A DNA stretch of 64,000 nt from Desulfitobacterium chlororespirans DSM 11544 (GCF_900143285.1 NZ_FRDN01000017.1:1-64000), one strand, 5' to 3'; positions 24,691-32,393 are shown, counted from the first letter of the stretch. Made by a program: numbers and translations. The notes: generated by a model not told the origin, from the sequence alone.

Positions 24691-24989
24691 ATTCAAGGAA
24701 AGATGCAGTCGAGATCCAAATACAGGGCATCAAGTGTGATAACCGCACATGTGGCTTTAAAGACGATACAGTAAGGTTTGAAGAATATGGGCAGTGGTTA
24801 AACAAACCTTGCCCGAAATGCGGGGCCAATCTTTTAACAGAAGAAGATTATGCAAGCACACTAATGCTCGTTGAATTAACTGGAATTGTAAATGATATGC
24901 TCCCAGAGCCACCTGACGATGAGGAAAGAGTCAAATTTGAAGCTGTGTTTAATGGAACCGGGAAAATAGCGTTCCGGCTAAAGGAGTAA
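24687..24989 (+). CDS. Small zinc-ribbon protein
   Basis: 100 aa. KCDNRTCGFKDD and CPKCGAN supply four cysteines, and the rest is acidic and helical. Coupled to the ASCH-like gene through ATGA. Function unknown. Confidence 0.55.
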   Translation: MNSRKDAVEIQIQGIKCDNRTCGFKDDTVRFEEYGQWLNKPCPKCGANLLTEEDYASTLMLVELTGIVNDMLPEPPDDEERVKFEAVFNGTGKIAFRLKE

Positions 24990-25060
24990 GTGCAAGAGAA
25001 GAGACAGTATATGCCATGTGCAGCTAATTTAGTTAAAAGGAACATAAAGGAGAGGAGTTT

Positions 25061-25645
25061 ATGTCTATGTTCGTTGATTTAGAACAGGTCAACAGAGAAT
25101 ATTCATTTAAAAAATCAACTTCCGAGCGGTATGATATACGCTGGGGAAAGTACGGCTGGGCAGTCATCACCATTGATGAAAACGGAGGAATGTTTAATGC
25201 GCAGTCTGACTACGGTAATTATGCCTATTCCTGGCCAAACCACGGGAGAAAATCTTTCAAGCATTTTATCAGCTTAGATTTGGCAAAAGATCCAACTTAC
25301 TTTCTAGGCAAAGTTTCAAGGGAGACTCATTTTGACTATGAAAGAACCATAAAAAAGTGGAAACGTGAAATTATACAAATAAGAAGGAATAAGGAATGCA
25401 CAAAAGAGCAAGCAGGAGAAGCATGGGACTTTATAACTTATTTAGATGATTATTCGGGATCTTCCCATGCGATCCAGATGAAGGTATACGAGAGTCATGA
25501 ATTGAGTGCTATTTGTGAAGAGCCAAATTATGTGTTTGGAGTTGAGTTGGATTATCCCCCGGACGCAAAGAACTTTGCTAAGGAAGTCTTGCCTATTTTT
25601 GCAGAAATTATTAGGCAAGAGATTGGGATAAAGAATGAGATGTAA
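25061..25645 (+). CDS. Phage-type protein of unknown function
   Basis: 194 aa from ATG 25061 behind GGAGAGGAG. The N-terminal third is aromatic-rich (WGKYGWAVITIDENGG, then YGNYAYSWPNHGRKSFKHF). A helical middle is followed by an Asp-rich segment. A recurrent element/phage protein by its look, without known function. Confidence 0.5.
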   Translation: MSMFVDLEQVNREYSFKKSTSERYDIRWGKYGWAVITIDENGGMFNAQSDYGNYAYSWPNHGRKSFKHFISLDLAKDPTYFLGKVSRETHFDYERTIKKWKREIIQIRRNKECTKEQAGEAWDFITYLDDYSGSSHAIQMKVYESHELSAICEEPNYVFGVELDYPPDAKNFAKEVLPIFAEIIRQEIGIKNEM

Positions 25646-25679
25646 AAAGGGGAGGGGTTAGGACAAACGTCCATTTATT

Positions 25680-26186
25680 ATGAAGAAAAGAAAAGTGTAT
25701 TTTGTTGATATCTGCAACACGCTTGCGGACATTAACAGTGAGCTTAGCAAAATGGGGTATCAGACGGACGTTTATCCGTGTCTGGCTCCAGTAGAAATAT
25801 ATTCTGAAGATTTGTTCCGGAAAGCTCAGCCGATCTGGCCTTGTGTGAGTCTCGTTAAAAAGCTGTCTGAAAGCCACTCCATCGTGTACTTAACTGCCCG
25901 TGATGAGAAAATGCGGGAAGTCACTCAAGAATGGCTCACAGCCTATTCCCTTCCAGCTGGTCCTGTAGTTCATACGAACGGACAGCTGAAGGGGAGCATA
26001 GCTTTAGAGCTAATACCAGCAGAATGGATCGGCGGTGCCATTGAAGATAGTCCTCAGGAAATTGAGGGATATCGAAGGACTATCGCTGGAATAAGGCTGC
26101 TTATACCTGATTGGCCACATAACCAAGGAACACAAGGTTTTCATATCCCAGTGTTCGAACCCGAGGGAGAGTCCAATTATGGGTAA
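25680..26186 (+). CDS. HAD-superfamily phosphatase-like protein with altered motif I
   Basis: 168 aa. Motif I reads FVDICNTLADI, so the usual DxDxT has Cys at the second Asp. Motif II is YLTARDEKM, motif III has Lys in QLKGSIAL, and motif IV is GGAIEDSPQE. The fold is that of 5'-nucleotidase-type HAD proteins. Loss of the acid/base Asp suggests altered or absent phosphatase activity. A GGAC/GTCC hairpin separates the ribosome site from ATG 25680. Confidence 0.65.
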   Translation: MKKRKVYFVDICNTLADINSELSKMGYQTDVYPCLAPVEIYSEDLFRKAQPIWPCVSLVKKLSESHSIVYLTARDEKMREVTQEWLTAYSLPAGPVVHTNGQLKGSIALELIPAEWIGGAIEDSPQEIEGYRRTIAGIRLLIPDWPHNQGTQGFHIPVFEPEGESNYG

Positions 26187-26204
26187 GAAGAGAGGTTTTT
26201 TATA

Positions 26205-26492
26205 ATGCGGATAGAACTTAAAGAACCTTTAAATGAAAGAGCTAAGGTTGTTGATATTGAGCCTGGTGATCGGGTACTCATCTCTGAATGGGATGGTATC
26301 ACAGCTATCGGGAATGTAGCCCAAATCACTGATTCTTTTATAGTTCTGGAAAACTCCCGATTCTTAGCCAGTGCTTATAGCAATAAAATTGTTGACTACT
26401 CAGTATTCGGAGAAATGACTGAATTGGTCTTTAAAAGGTCTATTATTTGTGCAATTGCAGTCATTGAAAACACAAAAAAAGATTGTGGTTAA
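26205..26492 (+). CDS. Small beta-rich protein, unknown
   Basis: 95 aa from ATG 26205. DIEPGDRVLISEWDG and FIVLENSRFLASAYSN suggest a small beta barrel. Not recognised. Confidence 0.5.
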   Translation: MRIELKEPLNERAKVVDIEPGDRVLISEWDGITAIGNVAQITDSFIVLENSRFLASAYSNKIVDYSVFGEMTELVFKRSIICAIAVIENTKKDCG

Positions 26493-26547
26493 AATCCGGC
26501 CTGCGCTTCGAAGAGGCGACAATCTAGAGTTTGAGGGGGAATGAGAT

Positions 26548-26940
26548 ATGGACAGAGAGATTAAATTTCGCGGTAAGACGCTAGACAGCGGCGAGTGGGC
26601 GTATGGGTATTTAACTAAAATGTGGGGTTCGTACCATATTATAGATGCGAATGACGAGAACCTTGCATATCAGGTTATCCCTGAGACAATAGGACAATTC
26701 CCTGAAGTCCTTGATAAGAATAGCAAAGAGATTTATGAGGGGGATATAGTAGAAACGAGAAACGGAGAACGCTTTGTTATAGAGTTTTTGACTGGTTCAT
26801 TTTTCTTAATGGATAAAAACGGGAAAGGTTTTGAATTATGGCATCAATGCAACTTTTCGGGTGGCGTATATACCGGACGCACATGGTGCGGTATTATAGG
26901 CAACATCTACGAGAATATGGATTTATTGGCGCCAGAGTAA
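26548..26940 (+). CDS. YopX-family phage protein (first copy)
   Basis: 130 aa. REIKFRGKTLDSGEWAYGYL, the central KNSKEIYEGDIVET and the C-terminal IGNIYENMDLL are diagnostic of the YopX domain, common in temperate phages of Firmicutes, function unknown. A second divergent copy lies at 31757. A terminator follows. Confidence 0.85.
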   Translation: MDREIKFRGKTLDSGEWAYGYLTKMWGSYHIIDANDENLAYQVIPETIGQFPEVLDKNSKEIYEGDIVETRNGERFVIEFLTGSFFLMDKNGKGFELWHQCNFSGGVYTGRTWCGIIGNIYENMDLLAPE

Positions 26941-26963
26941 TCGAAAAGTAAGGTAACTAAGAG

Positions 26964-26995
26964 CAAAGGTCCTTATAATAGGGCCTTTGTTCTTT
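26964..26995 (+). terminator. Terminator-like hairpin after the first YopX gene
   Basis: CAAAGGTCC/GGGCCTTTG around TTATAATA, then TTCTTT. Same-strand genes of the block continue after it. Confidence 0.65.
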
Positions 26996-27098
26996 ATAAA
27001 TGAAATGTTGACTACCTGAAAGGCTAAGTATAATCTTAAGTAGACATATTTTGGGAGTCTTACTCCAGCCGATAAAGAAAGAGAGGAGGGTAAAATCT

Positions 27099-28064
27099 AT
27101 GTTTGAAAAATTCTCTGAATCTCAAATCTACAAGAACGTTAAGAGAATATATAAAAGTTGCTTTAAATGGTCTAGGGATAAAGTGGATCTGATAAAATAT
27201 TGTCTGGCTACCTATTACAACCCCAAAATAAGAAGTTTCCTTTGGAAATTAGGTTTCATCTCAGGGTTAATATATCTATCTTATCAAAATTGGTCAACAA
27301 TTATCAATTATGATAAGATAGCTGATCAACAAGGACTGTTAAATGTGATTCAAACTCCGGCCAACCTATTTGTTTTCAAGTTTGGTATCGTCTACGCCTT
27401 GGCCACAGGGACTTACTTTCTGCTGAAATTACCTTTCCAAAAAATTGAATCTTTAAAAGTAAGTAGCAGCGGAGTTGAATACAAAACAGTTGCTGAAAAT
27501 GCAAAGGTAGCCGATGAAGCACTGACAGCTTTGCGTGAAGCTGAATATGCCCGAATGAATATATTGAATACTTTATCGACTCCTCATGTTATGAATACCA
27601 TCAAGAGTCTGGTCAATAGAAATGAGATAAATATGGCAGGAGGCATATCTTTAATTGCTGGTATAATGCAAGCCTATTTACTTTCATCACTCAATGTAAA
27701 GCTTCACACTTCAGTAATTGGTGTAGTAAATGATGTTCCCGAACAGGATGAATATGATAGGTTGAAAGTTAATATTCAACTTCTGATTAATGAAATAGTA
27801 AATGAAGAAACGCCCTGGCTTATCCATGAAGGTAGACATTCTGTTATTGTTGTTCGCTTTAAATGGGAAGCTGAAAACACAGACTATTGTATCCTATGTT
27901 TGGAAGCAGATTCCAAGGAATGGCTGTTTAGCAAAGCTGATTATCTGCTGCTGGATACGGCATGGAACATTATCAAAAGATCCCTTCTGTTGTATAGGAG
28001 AAAAAACAGTGCTATAATTGTATCGAAGAGACAAGCTAATGGACAGGGGGGCGATTCTAAATGA
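27099..28064 (+). CDS. Membrane protein with cytoplasmic C-terminal domain, unknown
   Basis: 321 aa from ATG 27099, 7 nt after GAGAGGAGGG. Two membrane segments at about residues 49-66 and 89-108 with a basic N-terminus, then ~210 soluble residues with alternating helices and strands, ending at a conserved-looking WLFSKADYLLLDTAWNII. It could be a sensor-type membrane protein. It overlaps the next small gene by 4 nt. Confidence 0.55.
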   Translation: MFEKFSESQIYKNVKRIYKSCFKWSRDKVDLIKYCLATYYNPKIRSFLWKLGFISGLIYLSYQNWSTIINYDKIADQQGLLNVIQTPANLFVFKFGIVYALATGTYFLLKLPFQKIESLKVSSSGVEYKTVAENAKVADEALTALREAEYARMNILNTLSTPHVMNTIKSLVNRNEINMAGGISLIAGIMQAYLLSSLNVKLHTSVIGVVNDVPEQDEYDRLKVNIQLLINEIVNEETPWLIHEGRHSVIVVRFKWEAENTDYCILCLEADSKEWLFSKADYLLLDTAWNIIKRSLLLYRRKNSAIIVSKRQANGQGGDSK

Positions 28065-28258
28065 CACGGATGAAAATGAAATCTACAAAAAGGAATTATC
28101 CAAAAGTCCGGGTGAATACCGTCGGAGTAGATGTTCTGGATGCAGATCTCATGGCCTATGTTACGAAAACCGCCCGCCAGAACAAATATGAACCGGAAGA
28201 CGATCCTGTGCTTAAGAAATTTCGTAAACGCATGGGTATCGTAAAATTAAGTTCTTAA
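28061..28258 (+). CDS. Small basic protein with DDPV...FRKRMG motif (paralogue A)
   Basis: 65 aa from ATG 28061. The C-terminal segment KYEPEDDPVLKKFRKRMG is nearly repeated in the next gene. Basic overall, so nucleic-acid or membrane binding is possible. Function unknown. Confidence 0.55.
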   Translation: MTRMKMKSTKRNYPKVRVNTVGVDVLDADLMAYVTKTARQNKYEPEDDPVLKKFRKRMGIVKLSS

Positions 28259-28279
28259 AAAGTTAAATTTGTAATAAAT

Positions 28280-28331
28280 ATGGGCAAGATACAACTTAGG
28301 AGGTTGATTATCTTGCCCATTTTTCCTTTTG
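28280..28331 (+). terminator. 12-bp hairpin with T-run overlapping a gene start, ribosome site in the loop
   Basis: ATGGGCAAGATA (28280-28291) pairs perfectly with TATCTTGCCCAT (28309-28320), followed by TTTTTCCTTTT. The AGGAGG of the next gene lies in the loop and the TTG start in the right arm. When folded it should stop transcription and hide the start. Confidence 0.75.
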
Positions 28332-28498
28332 AAAGCAAAAGCGAACGAACGAAGAAAGAAATCTTAAAGGCGGCCAAAGAGATTGCTGATGAAGCCACCA
28401 GGAGATTTGATTATAATCCAGACGATGATCCGGTTATAAGAAGGTTTCGAAAAAGAATGGGACTTCCACCAAAAAAGAATAATTCAAATGAGCGTTGA
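28313..28498 (+). CDS. Small protein with DDPV...FRKRMG motif (paralogue B)
   Basis: 61 aa from TTG 28313, 9 nt after AGGAGG; the longer frame from ATG 28280 would place the ribosome site inside the gene. FDYNPDDDPVIRRFRKRMG matches paralogue A. Expression is probably limited by the overlapping hairpin. A CAAATGAGCGTTG variant of the dispersed palindrome covers its 3' end at 28485-28497. Confidence 0.55.
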   Translation: MPIFPFESKSERTKKEILKAAKEIADEATRRFDYNPDDDPVIRRFRKRMGLPPKKNNSNER

Positions 28499-28555
28499 TT
28501 TAATTCCTTATTTATGATTCTTTCCATAGCTAAATATAGATGGTATAATAATAGT

Positions 28556-28800
28556 AATGATTAAGCATTACTGACCTGAACCGCCCTGCTCATTGAGCAT
28601 TGCGGAAGAGGAATGCCTTGGAAAGAGCCTAGACCGACCAGCCTAGCTCAAGAAACTCCTTGAACCACCCTGACCGTATCCATAAATAAAAGGTCACTGT
28701 GGAAGAAGGGACGCAGGATTAGATACTCCATTATTGGGTATCAAAAAGAGAATATAATATGGATTCGTATTGCCAAAATTAGGTATACGAGTCCTTTTTT
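28556..28800 (+). ncRNA. Repeated structured leader RNA, copy 3
   Basis: Extended -10 TGGTATAAT (28541-28549). This is the most diverged copy: the first inverted repeat is replaced by AGTAATG/CATTACT, and hairpin I has GAACCGCCCTG with GCGGAAGAGG and an inner stem TGCTC/GAGCA, a compensated change. Hairpin II is GAACCACCCTGACC with GGTC and GTGGAAGAAGG. The terminator GGATTCGTAT/ATACGAGTCC with T6 lies at 28761-28800, and a second CGCG/CGCG hairpin with T8 at 28827-28854 precedes the next ribosome site. Confidence 0.75.
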
Positions 28801-28885
28801 CATATATAAATTGGCCTAAGCCAAAAACGCGCGTTCATTTACCGCGCTTTTTTTGTGCTTAAAAACGAAAAGGGAGGAATTTAAA

Positions 28886-29251
28886 GTGACACCTGAATTA
28901 AGAAAGGATCTGCTCGACATTAAAGGAGTCATCGAGAAGCAAATCCGGGACGATGTTCAGTCTGGAAGGACACCCAAGGACACTATTAAAACACTATTTG
29001 AAAAACTTGATCCGGAAACCGTCAAATGGTTTTTTGCTGAAACGGTCAAAAAGGCTGAATGGGATGGAAGATTTTATAGGCGCACAAAAGAATGGGCGTT
29101 TGAATTTTTCCATCCCCTCCTATCAGAAGAGGATGGTTCCCGATATGGGCAAATAAGCGATAGCATTGTCCATCGGGCGCATGTCAACCAACTGGTGGAA
29201 GCGATTATTGATCAAAAAGGAATGGGCACAAACCCCTTCAGGCGGTCATAG
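28886..29251 (+). CDS. Protein of unknown function, first gene of the third leader operon
   Basis: 121 aa from GTG 28886 behind AAGGGAGGA. All-helical by look, with WAFEFFHPLLSEEDGSRYG and HRAHVNQLVEAIIDQ. Not recognised. Confidence 0.55.
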   Translation: MTPELRKDLLDIKGVIEKQIRDDVQSGRTPKDTIKTLFEKLDPETVKWFFAETVKKAEWDGRFYRRTKEWAFEFFHPLLSEEDGSRYGQISDSIVHRAHVNQLVEAIIDQKGMGTNPFRRS

Positions 29252-29298
29252 TAAAGAGCCTTCCCTTCTTGGGGGAGTGGAGAAAGAAGGAATATAGT

Positions 29299-29511
29299 AT
29301 GGCTTATCAGCGTGGACAAAAAGTTTTTATTAAGGATTACAGACTTGTCGGCAGCAGTTGTATTCCAGTTCTCCGGCCTGCGGAGATAGCGGGGAAATAC
29401 TCAGACAATCAGGAAGTTGAACAGGTTATTTTTCTCGATGAGAGGTTCAGAAAGGGTGGCAGGGGAGCTTGTTCAGTTACGGTACTTGCCAGTAAAATTG
29501 TCCTTCAATAA
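29299..29511 (+). CDS. Small beta-rich protein, unknown
   Basis: 70 aa from ATG 29299 behind AAAGAAGGA. Basic N-terminus, alternating strands (GQKVFIKDYR, QVIFLDERFR). Not recognised. Confidence 0.45.
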   Translation: MAYQRGQKVFIKDYRLVGSSCIPVLRPAEIAGKYSDNQEVEQVIFLDERFRKGGRGACSVTVLASKIVLQ

Positions 29512-29535
29512 GAATTAATAAGGGAGGATTCCTAT

Positions 29536-30078
29536 ATGTCAAATGAAGTCAAGAGAAATTGCAATTCTTGCAAGCACGGACTATTCACAAGGTGCGAGGC
29601 TTTAAAGAACAATGAGGAATATCAGACCATACGAAGCGCTTCTATGTCAATGCGGGCTGCTCATGAATTTAAAGAAAATTTTATCTGCAATGAATATAGC
29701 TCCAGATATATTGAGTATCCGATTGAAGTTTCCAAAATAAACAAGAACACCGAATTATATAGTCTTGAAAAAAGCAATATAGGCAAATTTGTCAAAATAG
29801 CTCCCTGTGGAGAAGAACATAAAGGCAAGACTTATCTGGGTCTATTTCTTGGGGACTTGCCGATGGGTATTTCGGTATCTCATAATCCAACAACAAAGGA
29901 ATTAAATCTTGGCTATTTTGCTAACCCCGCCATTTTTGTATTTGAACTCAATAAAATTGTCTTTGGCGCAGAAAGTTGGTGGGGTGTCATTGAAACAGAA
30001 GACGAATTAAAAGCAATAACTCCGAATGACATTGACAATGTCTGGTATGTTAAAGCACTGAAAGCAATGTCGAGTTAA
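29536..30078 (+). CDS. Protein with N-terminal zinc-type cysteines, unknown
   Basis: 180 aa from ATG 29536 behind AAGGGAGGA. CNSCKHGLFTRCEAL and a later FICNEY give a four-Cys site in the first 55 residues. The remainder is a beta-rich domain (KTYLGLFLGDLPMGISVSHN). Function unknown. Confidence 0.55.
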   Translation: MSNEVKRNCNSCKHGLFTRCEALKNNEEYQTIRSASMSMRAAHEFKENFICNEYSSRYIEYPIEVSKINKNTELYSLEKSNIGKFVKIAPCGEEHKGKTYLGLFLGDLPMGISVSHNPTTKELNLGYFANPAIFVFELNKIVFGAESWWGVIETEDELKAITPNDIDNVWYVKALKAMSS

Positions 30079-30096
30079 TGTTGAAGGAGGATTTCT

Positions 30097-30210
30097 GTAA
30101 AAAAGTGTGAGCTATGGCTCGGAACAAAGACAGCGCGATTTATGCGCTGGGGAAATTTAGATAAGGCTGATCCCGAGTGGACATTGACAATTGTGGACTG
30201 TCATATTTAA
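30097..30210 (+). CDS. Short peptide gene with a defective or unusual start (GTA)
   Basis: A 37-residue frame (KKCELWLGTKTARFMRWGNL, then DKADPEWTLTIVDCHI) follows GAAGGAGG at correct spacing, but the codon at the start position is GTA 30097. It may be a recently damaged gene or use a weak start. Confidence 0.35.
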   Translation, partial: VKKCELWLGTKTARFMRWGNLDKADPEWTLTIVDCHI

Positions 30211-30229
30211 TTTGTAAATATTTAAAAGT

Positions 30230-30259
30230 CATGAGAGTAGCGGAAACGCTGCTCTCATG
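30230..30259 (+). promoter_or_regulatory. Stable GNRA-capped hairpin
   Basis: CATGAGAG-AGCG and CGCT-CTCTCATG pair around a GAAA tetraloop with one mismatch. No T-run follows. It may be an RNA-processing or stability element in the operon mRNA, 33 nt before the next gene. Confidence 0.6.
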
Positions 30260-30291
30260 TTGCTAATATAAAAAAAGGGGGATTTATAAAC

Positions 30292-30603
30292 ATGGAAACA
30301 GTTAATACCTTGAATACAGCTGTATTAAAATGCTGGAGCGTAACATCGAACAATAACGGATTTATTGCACCAGAATTGGTGGAGTACAGACTGCGGGGGC
30401 GGATATACGATGACAGCAGATGCTTGTTTCCTGACGGATCGCGAGTACGCACTTCACCTATTCAGAAAATAACAGATTGCGGGACTCACAAACTGGTTGA
30501 AACGATAAGCACCATCTACAGTGTGTACGCAGCTGATGTAGATCCGGAATACGAAAAGGCGTTTCCAAACGCATACAAAAGATTAAATATGAAAAGAAGT
30601 TAA
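30292..30603 (+). CDS. Protein of unknown function
   Basis: 103 aa from ATG 30292 behind AAAGGGGG. Contains RLRGRIYDDSRCLFPDGSRV and VYAADVDPEYEKAFPNAYKR. The look is of a small element protein; not recognised. Confidence 0.5.
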   Translation: METVNTLNTAVLKCWSVTSNNNGFIAPELVEYRLRGRIYDDSRCLFPDGSRVRTSPIQKITDCGTHKLVETISTIYSVYAADVDPEYEKAFPNAYKRLNMKRS

Positions 30604-30608
30604 AAACT

Positions 30609-30827
30609 ATGAAACAGATGATGCAGGAAGCTTTTTGGATTTCTGTGGTAGATAGACTACCAGAGGTGGATGTAAATATACTCCTGTGTGATGCAAATGG
30701 AAATTTGTTTACCGGGGATTACACAGGAGAAGTGTTTGAAGATTTCTATGGATATGAGTGCCAGGACATCACTCACTGGATGAGCATTCCGAAGAGACCA
30801 AAGAAAGAAGGGGATATGGATGAGTGA
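30609..30827 (+). CDS. DUF551-like protein
   Basis: 72 aa. EAFWISVVDRLPEVDVNILL and the C-terminal ITHWMSIPKRPK are the recurrent ends of the DUF551 family, small phage/element proteins of unknown function. Stop overlaps the next start. Confidence 0.75.
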   Translation: MKQMMQEAFWISVVDRLPEVDVNILLCDANGNLFTGDYTGEVFEDFYGYECQDITHWMSIPKRPKKEGDMDE

Positions 30828-30906
30828 TGAAATCCTGCGCTGGGAAAAGCGCATAATCAGAAAGCCGCACAAATGCTTCGGCTGCGGTAAATCCGATGTG
30901 CGGTAG
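30820..30906 (+). pseudogene. Truncated zinc-finger protein remnant
   Basis: 28 codons from ATG 30820 overlapping the previous gene; ends in KPHKCFGCGKSDVR, one CxxC pair with the second half missing. The following DNA contains an orphan transposon-end hairpin (30951), so the gene was probably cut by an insertion or deletion. Confidence 0.4.
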
Positions 30907-30950
30907 TGAACTGTTATCGCTTGAGTCTGTTTAACAACCTCCGACAAGAA

Positions 30951-30994
30951 GTCCCCCGCCTATTCTTCTAGAGGTGGGGGACGTATCTGGACGA
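30951..30994 (+). repeat. Orphan right-end-like hairpin of an IscB/IsrB or IS605-type element
   Basis: GTCCCCCGCC pairs with GGTGGGGGAC around ATTCTTCTA-type loop, followed by ACGTATC. It resembles the right end of the IsrB element at 39804 (CCCGCC, CCTAAGAGGC, GGGGGTATC). No T-run, so not a terminator. Confidence 0.45.
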
Positions 30995-31038
30995 TGAAGA
31001 CCGGCTATTACTTAATAAGATTTTAGGAGCATGAAATT

Positions 31039-31314
31039 ATGTATGACTTAAAATGGATTTTAGATCACGATGATAAATACCGGTATCAGTTATTAGATAG
31101 AATGCGAATGGACTGCGCGTATTATTTAGGCAATGGGCAAATATATGAAAACCACTTGTGGGCTGATAACGAAAAAGAGCAAATCGAATACATGAAAGCA
31201 ATTTGGAATAGCTTCCCGGCAGAGAGCAAGCCTGAATGGCTGACTTACGAACAGATTTTAGAGTGCGAAGAAAAAATGATGGCGTTAAAAGTCTTGAAGG
31301 AGGCGCAGGTATGA
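31039..31314 (+). CDS. LPD11-domain protein (large polyvalent protein-associated domain 11)
   Basis: 91 aa from ATG 31039. YQLLDRMRMDCAYYLGNG, HLWADNEKEQIEYMKAIWNS and KPEWLTYEQI are the hallmark segments of LPD11, a domain normally found in huge polyvalent phage/ICE proteins and also free-standing, as here. Function unknown. Confidence 0.75.
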   Translation: MYDLKWILDHDDKYRYQLLDRMRMDCAYYLGNGQIYENHLWADNEKEQIEYMKAIWNSFPAESKPEWLTYEQILECEEKMMALKVLKEAQV

Positions 31315-31361
31315 AATCTTTAATTGAGAAGATTGGAATTTTGTATAAGGCACAGACATGA
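31311..31361 (+). CDS. Possible 16-residue coupled peptide
   Basis: ATG 31311 overlaps the LPD11 stop and its own stop overlaps the next ATG (31358), with AAGGAGG just upstream. It may exist only to keep ribosomes moving between neighbours. Confidence 0.25.
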   Translation: MKSLIEKIGILYKAQT

Positions 31362-31573
31362 TGAAAGGCAAAATCACAAGGGAATACACTTTTTGGTGCG
31401 GAAAAGAAGGATGCGCAAACTGGACACAGTATCCTTCTGCAAATCAAAGTGAAGCAGTGAAAGAAGCTAAAAGAGCTTCTTGGAGAAAAACTAAAGCGTT
31501 TGGATGGATTTGTCCGGAGTGCGTGAGTAAAGAAAAGGGGGATAATAGGTATGGAAAAAGGATTGGTTATTAG
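31358..31573 (+). CDS. Small zinc-binding protein
   Basis: 71 aa. EYTFWCGKEGCANW and GWICPECVS give a zinc site of C-x4-C and C-x2-C with Lys/Trp-rich helix between. Typical accessory phage protein; function unknown. Confidence 0.5.
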   Translation: MMKGKITREYTFWCGKEGCANWTQYPSANQSEAVKEAKRASWRKTKAFGWICPECVSKEKGDNRYGKRIGY

Positions 31574-31730
31574 ATATTTTAGTGGTGGATACTTTTTGTG
31601 CGATGGAAAACCACCGAAAGGGCGCGAAAATGATGGAGAACTATATGTGGGAAATACCGTCAAGTGGTTTGAAAAGTGGGAAGAGGCTGAGGCGATGCTG
31701 AAAATGATTGATGAGGCTTATGGCTTTTAG
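31551..31730 (+). CDS. Small protein, unknown
   Basis: 59 aa from ATG 31551, overlapping the previous gene by 23 nt, behind AAAAGGGGG. FSGGYFLCDGKPPKGREN and WEEAEAMLKMIDEAYG. Good codon pattern and ribosome site argue that it is real. Confidence 0.5.
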   Translation: MEKGLVIRYFSGGYFLCDGKPPKGRENDGELYVGNTVKWFEKWEEAEAMLKMIDEAYGF

Positions 31731-31756
31731 AGAACTAGTGAATGGGGGAATAAGGC

Positions 31757-32149
31757 ATGGCCAGAATAATTAAGTATCGGGCATGGGATAACCAAAACGG
31801 CGGATGGTACCATTCTCCTCAGTTTGTTATAAGGCCATATAGCGGTCGGGCAACTGACGGTGCAATAGTACCTGATGTCGTACTTAGTCAATACACAGGA
31901 CTTAATGATAAGCATGGCAAGGAAATTTACGAGGGAGATATTTGCACTGACGATAATCAAGGATTCCTTGAAGTTTGTTGGAGTGATTTGCATCAATGGG
32001 GCTGTAAGGTTCATAACAAGGGAGAGTTATTGAAGGGATTAACATTTCCGCTTTGGCATTGGGATAAATGCGAAATGAACGGATATCGAGAACTTGAAGT
32101 TGTTGGCAATATCTTTGAAAATATGGATTTACTGAAAAAAGTGATCTAA
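31757..32149 (+). CDS. YopX-family phage protein (second copy)
   Basis: 130 aa. RIIKYRAWDNQNGGWYHSP, then QYTGLNDKHGKEIYEGDI and VVGNIFENMDLL are YopX signatures. It is divergent from the 26548 copy outside these segments. Followed by a terminator. Confidence 0.85.
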   Translation: MARIIKYRAWDNQNGGWYHSPQFVIRPYSGRATDGAIVPDVVLSQYTGLNDKHGKEIYEGDICTDDNQGFLEVCWSDLHQWGCKVHNKGELLKGLTFPLWHWDKCEMNGYRELEVVGNIFENMDLLKKVI

Positions 32150-32163
32150 AATCAAAATGCTAA

Positions 32164-32197
32164 GTAGCTGTCGTTATTGAACGGCAGCTACCTTTTT
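32164..32197 (+). terminator. Terminator after the second YopX gene
   Basis: GTAGCTGTCG/CGGCAGCTAC around TTATTGAA, then CTTTTT. Confidence 0.75.
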
Positions 32198-32226
32198 ACC
32201 CAGATGTAAGGTAGGGTCCCTATTCT

Positions 32227-32393
32227 AACGCTCGTTTAGTTTGATGTACTTAACTGCATTGAATCTGACACAACGATGATTGTGTCAGATTCGAGAAATC
32301 ACTGAAACTCGCATGAATAAAGGCTGTTGGATGTTTTTCTTCAACGTTTTTATTTTTTAGCCTCTTCAAATATTACATAATGTAGGATATAAT
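32227..32393 (+). promoter_or_regulatory. Regulatory region of the 644-aa protein: palindrome, 13-bp hairpin, promoter
   Basis: In the 306-bp gap 32150-32455: AACGCTCGTTT at 32227-32237; a perfect 13-bp inverted repeat GAATCTGACACAA (32261-32273) with its complement (32280-32292), loop CGATGA, no T-run; then TTCAAA (32365-32370), 17 bp, TATAAT (32388-32393). The inverted repeat may be an operator or the end of a short RNA. Confidence 0.55.
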
